Shown here piece after piece: positions 59,254-64,000 of a stretch of DNA of 64,000 nt. Both the position numbers and the translations under genes were made by a program. The notes under the pieces were generated by a model. The model was not told the DNA's origin. It saw only the letters and a program-made list of their open reading frames with translations, and did no database searches. Origin of the DNA: Algoriphagus sp. (GTDB lineage Bacteria > Bacteroidota > Bacteroidia > Cytophagales > Cyclobacteriaceae); the NCBI RefSeq assembly GCF_030694375.1, contig NZ_JAUXYL010000017.1, positions 31,386-95,385 of the forward strand, in the 5' to 3' direction. How positions within the stretch are numbered: the stretch's first letter is position 1; the number at the start of each line of letters is the position of its first letter.

Positions 59254-59895
59254 AGGACAGAATCAATTAGCGGAAACCTTACATTAACTTATGACGATGT
59301 CGTATGTTTGGGTGATCCTTCTACCGCTACTTTTGGAGGTGCGGGATTTACTGGCAAAAGAACAGTCCAAATTCAGAAATTAGTCGGTTCAGATTGGGTA
59401 CAAGTATTTCAAAAAAGTCAAGCCACATCAGGAACTACAGCAAATTTGGGTGTTTTACCAGTTGGTGAACATACTTTCAGATGGACTGTAGGAGGTCAAG
59501 ATGGTGCTCAAAACGTGGTGTTCACTATTACAGTTGAACAATGTTCAGACTGTGTTGCAAGTTTCTCCTATGTTGACAATGGAGATGATGCTCCATATAC
59601 GTTCAAGTACACCCCAAGTGAGGACATGACCGATGTATTGGTTGAGTTTACTTTTGCTCAGGGAGTAGCTGTATCAGGATTAGACGGTTTTACTCAAAAT
59701 GGTGGTGGTAACTCTTCTGTTTGGTCTTCAACTCGTTCCTTTGTCGCATGTACAGAATATACATTTACAGTTGATCTGTCAGCTGTTTGCAGTGGTAATT
59801 CTGCCAACAGCAACGTTTGGACAGATTTCAAAGTAGCCGAACTTTCTAAAAAGAACAGCAACACTCCGACAATTACAGAGGCTTGCACAAATTAA
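59086..59895 (+). CDS. Modular lipoprotein A (constant leader, Ig-like domain, shared C-terminal domain)
   Basis: 269 residues. Leader ends in lipobox LGLALSGMILGACSQM (Cys21). Residues 1-56 are near-identical to lipoprotein B. Then an Ig-like domain about 60-155 (TVQIQKLVGSDWVQVFQKSQ, VGEHTFRW), which also resembles part of B, and a C-terminal domain (about 160-269) ending SNVWTDFKVAELSKK, which resembles the end of lipoprotein C (LLWTDFKVNEVSKK). Several cysteines. No family recognised; surface or periplasmic. Confidence 0.75.
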   Translation: MKNFKIKFLGLALSGMILGACSQMGTYENADLMNEQAEANKAGFKLTPFGTGNENARTESISGNLTLTYDDVVCLGDPSTATFGGAGFTGKRTVQIQKLVGSDWVQVFQKSQATSGTTANLGVLPVGEHTFRWTVGGQDGAQNVVFTITVEQCSDCVASFSYVDNGDDAPYTFKYTPSEDMTDVLVEFTFAQGVAVSGLDGFTQNGGGNSSVWSSTRSFVACTEYTFTVDLSAVCSGNSANSNVWTDFKVAELSKKNSNTPTITEACTN

Positions 59896-59912
59896 TTCTT
59901 AAATAATCAGTC

Positions 59913-59950
59913 AAATCCCCCAGACTTAGCGTTCGGGGGATTTTTTTTTG
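59913..59950 (+). terminator. Intrinsic terminator of lipoprotein A
   Basis: ATCCCCC (59915-59921) pairs with GGGGGAT (59935-59941), followed by nine T. Same sequence type (AATCCCCC...GGGGGATTTTTTTTGCCC) as the terminator of lipoprotein B. Confidence 0.85.
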
Positions 59951-59951
59951 C

Positions 59952-60140
59952 CCGGTCGAATTTGAGGTATTCCCAGGAAAGAGAATCAGGGAAATTACCG
60001 GGGACGTAGCCAGCATTTGTACCATCTTCCATTGTAAATTACCTTTTTTCATAAGGTTTCTGCCAGGGGAATTATAATGGGAATCTAAAACAACTATACC
60101 TTTTGGTCTATTAAAAAGAGGCTTGACCTATCTTTTTATA
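59952..60140 (-). pseudogene. Possible decayed gene fragment, frameshifted
   Basis: Minus strand, lower coordinates being downstream. One frame reads VKPLFNRPKGIVVLDSHYN then SPGRNLMKKGNLQW; one base out of frame it continues as EDGTNAGYVPGNFPDSLSWE and YLKFDRAKK. Joined, this looks like a coherent protein segment with one frameshift, faintly like the N-terminal edge of a DUF4350-type domain. No start, no complete domain. It lies in the AT-rich gap between the two lipoprotein genes. Low certainty; a chance reading is possible. Confidence 0.3.
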
Positions 60141-60176
60141 AAATTTATCAACTTAAGCGAAAAATATTTTTAAGAT

Positions 60177-60394
60177 CATTTTTTTATATGCAACAGGCAT
60201 TTATATTTAAGCGAAATTAATTTTTAATGAAATTTTTCAAAACAAAATTCTTGGGATTGGCCCTAGTGGGATTGATCCTTGGAGCGTGTAGCCAGATGGC
60301 CACGTACGAAACAGCTGACTTGATGAATGAGCAAGCAGTAGCAAACAAGGCGGGATTCAAATTGACTCCTTTTGGAACGGGTAATGCGAATGCA
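60177..60394 (+). repeat. Conserved module, copy 2: upstream block plus leader codons
   Basis: Counterpart of 59036-59253; see the differences listed there. The ATG is at the same distance (50 bases) from the conserved CATTTTTTT as in copy 1. Confidence 0.8.
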
Positions 60395-61129
60395 TATCAA
60401 GTTGATAAGTATTTTACCTTCTCTTCCGATACAAATACAATTTGCTACGACGAGGATGGAAATTTTACAGTTTCATTCTTTGCCCAAAACACAGAAATTG
60501 AATGTGGAAATTTCCAAATTCAATATCGACTAGTTGGAGGAGATTGGCTTGATCTTACTGAAAGTTCTCCCAATGATGGAGTTGTTACTGCTACTCTTAC
60601 TGGATTAGCCATAGGTGAATATCAATTTAGAGCTCAGTGGATTAGAACAGGAAGTCAATCTTCATGTCCATCTAGTTTAGGGGATAATACAGGATGGCAA
60701 GTTTCAACTGATAATTTGATTGTTGAAGAGTGTTGTGTCTTTGAATTCGATTCTGGATATGCAGGAAACACTGAAGGTGAGAATAATGGAAATCCAAGTC
60801 AAGGTTTCAATAATGCTTGGTGGTATGCTTTCGACATAGAAGGATCTTCTGTGCAGAATGTTTACCAAAATGAAAATGTAATTGGAACTGCAACTTATGA
60901 TGCGATTGAAGGTACAATCACCATTTCATTTAATTCTGGATATTCATTGAAGGATGGTGAATCAAAATCAGTAAAATGGTATACCTATGCAAACGGAGCC
61001 CTTCCAACTGCCGGAAGACCAATTCCTGGTCAGGCACCTAACTCTGGAACTAGCCTTACAATTGACACTAATGGAGACAGATATTATGTGATCCACTTAG
61101 ACGTACAATTTTGCAGTTCGGCAGATTAA
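60227..61129 (+). CDS. Modular lipoprotein B (same leader, different body)
   Basis: 300 residues. Lipobox LGLALVGLILGACSQM (Cys21), leader 1-56 as in A (ETADLMNEQAVANKAGFKLT). Middle Ig-like part FQIQYRLVGGDWLDLTE, LAIGEYQFRAQW resembles A's at protein level only. The C-terminal half (FEFDSGYAGNTEGENNGNPS, YYVIHLDVQFC) is unrelated to A and to C. Cysteines cluster at the domain joint (EECCVFEFD). Terminator as for A. Function unknown. Confidence 0.75.
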   Translation: MKFFKTKFLGLALVGLILGACSQMATYETADLMNEQAVANKAGFKLTPFGTGNANAYQVDKYFTFSSDTNTICYDEDGNFTVSFFAQNTEIECGNFQIQYRLVGGDWLDLTESSPNDGVVTATLTGLAIGEYQFRAQWIRTGSQSSCPSSLGDNTGWQVSTDNLIVEECCVFEFDSGYAGNTEGENNGNPSQGFNNAWWYAFDIEGSSVQNVYQNENVIGTATYDAIEGTITISFNSGYSLKDGESKSVKWYTYANGALPTAGRPIPGQAPNSGTSLTIDTNGDRYYVIHLDVQFCSSAD

Positions 61130-61150
61130 CTACTCAATTTAAAACTTTCA

Positions 61151-61185
61151 AAATCCCCCGAGCACACCCTCGGGGGATTTTTTTT
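61151..61185 (+). terminator. Intrinsic terminator of lipoprotein B
   Basis: AAATCCCCCGAG (61151-61162) and CTCGGGGGATTT (61169-61180) form a 12-base perfect stem with a 6-base loop, plus a T-run. Confidence 0.88.
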
Positions 61186-61811
61186 GCCCCACCTACGTAG
61201 AATATTTTTTATAAGCGTTGAGTTTCAAAAAGGAACCAGGTGTAATCCGCTATGGCTTGGCTATGCGTAGTCCCGACAGCTGGACGGGAGCATCTACGCT
61301 TTCTTATTTTTTAGAATTTGCAATTACATTTTAGGCTGGCATCTCGACTTGTCGCCACGGCGGGCAAGCTGCCCAGTGTGAAGGAGTCGAAGCAATGTCA
61401 GTCCGCCGCGGCGGAGGAGTCGAAGACCCTTCTTCCCTTTGCGATTCTCCGCGTTCTCTGTGGTGAAAAACAAAAGCGAAGCTTTTACCCTCCGTGACCT
61501 CAAGAAAGCATCCCCAAGCCAGATACGATTGAAGTTCATTAGTAGGGTTCTCGGTTCAAAAACCTATTCCTCTGAGATCTTTGCGGTGAAAAAAAAGCAG
61601 CCACAAAGGCCCCAAGGCACAAAAGATTCAAAAAAAGCGAAGCATTTTACCCTTTCATGATGCAATTGGCTTATGAAGCCTGGCTGAAATGAAATTTTAT
61701 CATGGATTAGTAAAAAACGCAAATATTTAATGCATTTTTTCTTGTTTGAATAGCTTTTTTAATGGTTTCAAATTCAGATATTTAGTATGTCTTGTTAATA
61801 ATAACAGAACT
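61186..61811. other. Repeat-rich intergenic region before lipoprotein C
   Basis: No gene. 61265-61299 forms a hairpin with GCGTAG/CTACGC and inner CCCG/CGGG, followed by TTTCTTATTTTTT. GGAGTCGAAG occurs twice (near 61383 and 61416), and AAAGCGAAGC(A)TTTTACCCT occurs twice (near 61473 and 61636), with purine-rich filler such as GCGGTGAAAAAAAAGC between. These look like accumulated small repeats rather than a gene. Confidence 0.55.
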
Positions 61812-62786
61812 ATGAAAATTCTTAACAATTTTTGGCTCAGGGGTATCGGGATGATGCTGTTGGGCGGTATTCTTTTCTCGGCTTGTACCGAGGAGTCTCT
61901 TTTGGACCCGAATCAGGCGGCCCAAGAAGATGCGGCTATTATGATGGATCCATCCACATTTAGAAGTGGCTATGGGCTTGATCCAAATTCCAATGCTCGA
62001 ATGGCTTATGGCAGTGCTGATTGCACAGATGAAGAAACCTACTGTGTGTCTTCAAGCAATTACTACTATAAGACCGATGACAAAAGCTGGAATGCGCCAG
62101 GCTTGGGGGGTGTTTATTTAGAGTATTATCAAAACGTCGATGGAGAGATGGTTTACTCTTTTGACTCTTACAAAAACAACAATGGTAAGGATCCTAATTT
62201 GGTAGGATATTCCATTGATGGAGGTCCCCTAGTACCAGTGAGTAAGAGTAGTACTATTACAGTTACCATTCCATTGGAAGAAGAATGGGCACCCTGTGAT
62301 GAGGTTAATAGATCGATCACTGTGTACCGCAACAGCCAACATTCGTTAACATTTACCACATCATACATTTTACTGGCGGTATGCGATGATGACGACGGTG
62401 GAGGCGGTGGTGATGACTGCGAAGTAGAAGAGTTCTTCTACGACCACGTGGGTGGGTATACATACGACTTCACCTATATTCCATGTGAAGCCCTTACAGG
62501 GGCTACATTAAAATGGACTAGTCCTCATATCAAGGCTTGGTCTGCTGATGCAACGCTAACCACAAACCCAGGTAAGAAAAGAGGTACGCCGACAGTACTT
62601 AGCTGGACAGGAGATGTACCGGCAGAGGGAATTACTGTCCAAATCACCTTTGATCCGGATTGTACTCAGACTAATGCAGGATTTGCTTTACTTTGGACGG
62701 ATTTCAAAGTGAATGAAGTATCCAAGAAGTATCTACATTCCGACAACATTAACATCCTTGCCACAAACTGTCCCGGTAAAAAATAA
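61812..62786 (+). CDS. Modular lipoprotein C
   Basis: 324 residues from ATG 61812 (MKILNNFWLRGIGMMLLGGI); the frame extends upstream but this is the signal start. Lipobox FSACTEESLLDPN (Cys25). A middle domain with cysteines, then an acidic-glycine linker DDDDGGGGGDDC, then a C-terminal domain (YDHVGGYTYDFTYIPCEALT to the end LLWTDFKVNEVSKK) that resembles the C-terminal domain of lipoprotein A. Leader differs from A and B. Upstream of an IS3-type element. Confidence 0.7.
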   Translation: MKILNNFWLRGIGMMLLGGILFSACTEESLLDPNQAAQEDAAIMMDPSTFRSGYGLDPNSNARMAYGSADCTDEETYCVSSSNYYYKTDDKSWNAPGLGGVYLEYYQNVDGEMVYSFDSYKNNNGKDPNLVGYSIDGGPLVPVSKSSTITVTIPLEEEWAPCDEVNRSITVYRNSQHSLTFTTSYILLAVCDDDDGGGGGDDCEVEEFFYDHVGGYTYDFTYIPCEALTGATLKWTSPHIKAWSADATLTTNPGKKRGTPTVLSWTGDVPAEGITVQITFDPDCTQTNAGFALLWTDFKVNEVSKKYLHSDNINILATNCPGKK

Positions 62787-62804
62787 CCTTTTTAACCAGG
62801 ATTA

Positions 62805-62842
62805 AAAAAAGGCCTGTCAGATTCTGGCAGGCCTTCTTCATT
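62805..62842 (+). terminator. Intrinsic terminator of lipoprotein C
   Basis: AAGGCCTGTCAG (62809-62820) and CTGGCAGGCCTT (62824-62835), 12 pairs including one G.U, 3-base loop, then TCTTCATTT. Confidence 0.75.
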
Positions 62843-62937
62843 TCAATTTTTTGTGTAATCAGAACGTTGCATGTAAGTGTTTTTTCTCAACTTAATCTTG
62901 ACTTGTCCTGAATTGAGTTTACACAAAGTAAACTACA

Positions 62938-63357
62938 ATGAAACGACAAAAAGAAAAAAGAACAAGGAGCATAGGATCTCTGAGTTGGGCTGAGCGGGAA
63001 GAAATGATCAAAGAGTATCTTTCAGGGAATTACTCCAAAGTTGAGATTTGGAAGAAGTATACCGGTCAATCTACAGAACATGGAAAAATGCTTAAATGGA
63101 TGCGAATGTTAGGTTATTGTGATAGAATTGAAAATCCCATTAAAAGATATTTACCTTCAGGTTTTATCAGACAAGAACAACCTGTTTTGGCGACCAAAGA
63201 CAACCCGCAAGATCCAAGAGACCTTCAAAAACGCATCAAAGAGCTAGAGCGTCAGCTTGAAAATGCCCAGCTGAAAGCCGAAGGCTATGAGCTGATGATC
63301 GAAATTGCAGAAAAGGAACTGAAAATTCCGATCAGAAAAAAGTCCGACACCAAGTAA
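62938..63357 (+). CDS. IS3-family transposase, orfA
   Basis: 139 residues. Helix-turn-helix region MKRQKEKRTRSIGSLSWAER and LSGNYSKVEIWKKYTGQSTE, then a leucine-zipper-like coiled coil RDLQKRIKELERQLENAQLK, as in OrfA, which binds the terminal repeats. Its end overlaps the orfB frame; the stop TAA is at 63355-63357. The -1 frameshift signal A AAA AAG lies in the last codons. OrfA alone normally acts as a regulator. Confidence 0.9.
   Translation: MKRQKEKRTRSIGSLSWAEREEMIKEYLSGNYSKVEIWKKYTGQSTEHGKMLKWMRMLGYCDRIENPIKRYLPSGFIRQEQPVLATKDNPQDPRDLQKRIKELERQLENAQLKAEGYELMIEIAEKELKIPIRKKSDTK
63336..63342 (+). promoter_or_regulatory. Programmed -1 frameshift site (slippery heptamer)
   Basis: A AAA AAG, read in the orfA frame as ..A(36) AAA(37-39) AAG(40-42). 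This is the canonical IS3 heptamer; slipping back one base gives AAA AAA and enters the orfB frame (KKVRHQVISTLKERHQ), producing the OrfAB transposase. Confidence 0.85.
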
Positions 63358-64000
63358 TCTCCACCTTAAAGGAAAGGCATCAGCGACAGGCTCTGAGTCG
63401 TTTATGTTTATTATTTGGTATGACCAGACAGGCCTATTATCAGCATTATTGGCAGAAGGAAGAAACTAGCTTTGAACAGGAGCTTGTGATCAAGGAGGTA
63501 TTACAAATCAGAAAATCCCATAAAAAAATGGGATGCCGTAAGCTCATGGTGAAGCTGGAAGCCTTCATGTTCGATCACCAGATCAAGATGGGTAGAGATG
63601 CGCTGTTTGATCTGTTGGCGGCAAATCAGTTGTTGATTCGCCGTCGAAACAGACGGGTAACTACGACCTATTCAAGTCATTGGCTTCGAAAATATCCAAA
63701 TCTGATCCGAGAGTTTATTGCTGAGGCAATCAATCAGTTATGGGTTAGCGACATTACTTATTGGAGATTTAAGGATAAGTTTCTTTACATCAGTTTTGTA
63801 ACCGATGTCTTCTCACATCAGCTCATAGGTTATCATCTGAGTGACTCGCTGGAAGCGGAATCATCAATCCATGCCCTTCATATGGCTTTGGATCAGTTAA
63901 AACAGCCTGTAGAAGGCCTGATCCATCATTCAGACCGAGGAATACAATATTGTTGTAAAGAGTATGTCAAGTTATTACAGGACAATAGTATAGCGATCAG
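63336..64000 (+). CDS. IS3-family transposase, orfB (partial, reached by frameshift)
   Basis: Open in frame 0 from the slippery site to the window end with no stop seen. Reads KKVRHQVISTLKERHQRQAL, LCLLFGMTRQAYYQHYWQKE and the rve integrase core: first catalytic Asp in LWVSDITYWRFK (D at 63750), second in HHSDRGIQYCCKEY (D at 63933); the catalytic Glu lies further on, outside the window. An ATG at 63420 could allow separate translation. Catalytic domain of the transposase. Confidence 0.9.

Larger units (their letters stand above)
62846..64000 (+). mobile_element. IS3-family insertion sequence, left part; right end beyond the window
   Basis: Two overlapping transposase frames in the usual IS3 arrangement, with a canonical slippery site. 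The left boundary lies between the terminator at 62842 and the orfA ATG at 62938 and is not resolved: TGTCCTGAATTGAGTTTACA (62904-62923) may be near the end. The right inverted repeat is outside the window. Confidence 0.85.

Noticed and set aside
1..64000. tRNA or rRNA genes
   Set aside because: No cloverleaf with T-loop GTTCGAATC-type sequence or rRNA signature was noticed by eye; a tRNAscan run would be decisive.

Overview
The window is a chromosomal segment of a member of the Bacteroidota, most likely order Cytophagales and Algoriphagus/Cyclobacterium-like. This is inferred from protein content, not from any search. Pointers are a SusC-like TonB-dependent receptor, a type IX secretion (T9SS) C-terminal sorting domain, many short lipoproteins, a DUF4221 lipoprotein, Wzi-type outer membrane barrel, LytTR two-component genes, a PIN-PhoH protein, a eukaryote-like IleRS, a CrtI/CrtD-type desaturase and TAnnTTTG-type promoter elements. 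No tRNA, rRNA or CRISPR array was recognised.

Layout. 1-13,000: end of a zinc metalloprotease, a Fur-family regulator, small membrane and secreted proteins, rlmH, a SlyD-type isomerase, Wzi, wecB, DinB-like and cupin proteins, a secreted acetolactate decarboxylase, and a permease plus redox-thioredoxin pair. 13,050-18,400: an operon of a TonB-dependent receptor, a large repeat-rich lipoprotein and a small lipoprotein. 18,585-28,650: MoxR ATPase, a pseudouridine synthase with an overlapping 58-codon CxxC gene, a universal stress protein, a DUF4221 lipoprotein, a nitrilase, then a structured RNA element in front of ileS, and lspA. 28,849-33,354: a Snf2 helicase and phoH. 33,429-37,800 looks accessory: a metalloprotease split by one in-frame stop, a lipocalin-like lipoprotein, a diverged second copy of the phoH 3' end, and a toxin-antitoxin pair. 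37,868-43,461: LytTR regulators, their histidine kinase, and uvrA. 43,568-49,507: M24 peptidase, a lipoprotein, a bacterial nitric oxide synthase, a lytic transglycosylase and an AAA ATPase. 49,531-56,071: one tight minus-strand housekeeping run tpiA-prmA-small membrane gene-recJ-lptB-GH3-secreted protein, with recX divergent. 56,642-57,319: a four-helix-bundle gene framed by two inverted arrays of a degenerate 7-bp repeat, wedged between the stop codons of recX and a carotenoid desaturase. 59,000-62,800: three lipoproteins sharing exchangeable modules, two with a nearly identical leader, promoter region and terminator. 62,846 to the end: an IS3-family element with a canonical A AAA AAG frameshift site, running off the window.

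The strongest leads are: (1) the constant-leader/variable-body lipoprotein cassettes next to the IS element; (2) the heptamer-flanked four-helix-bundle cassette; (3) the swapped GXHH signature of IleRS, which suggests mupirocin insensitivity; (4) the phoH 3'-end duplication with almost only silent changes, bounding an accessory stretch; (5) the in-frame stop in the metalloprotease; (6) a solitary bacterial NOS.
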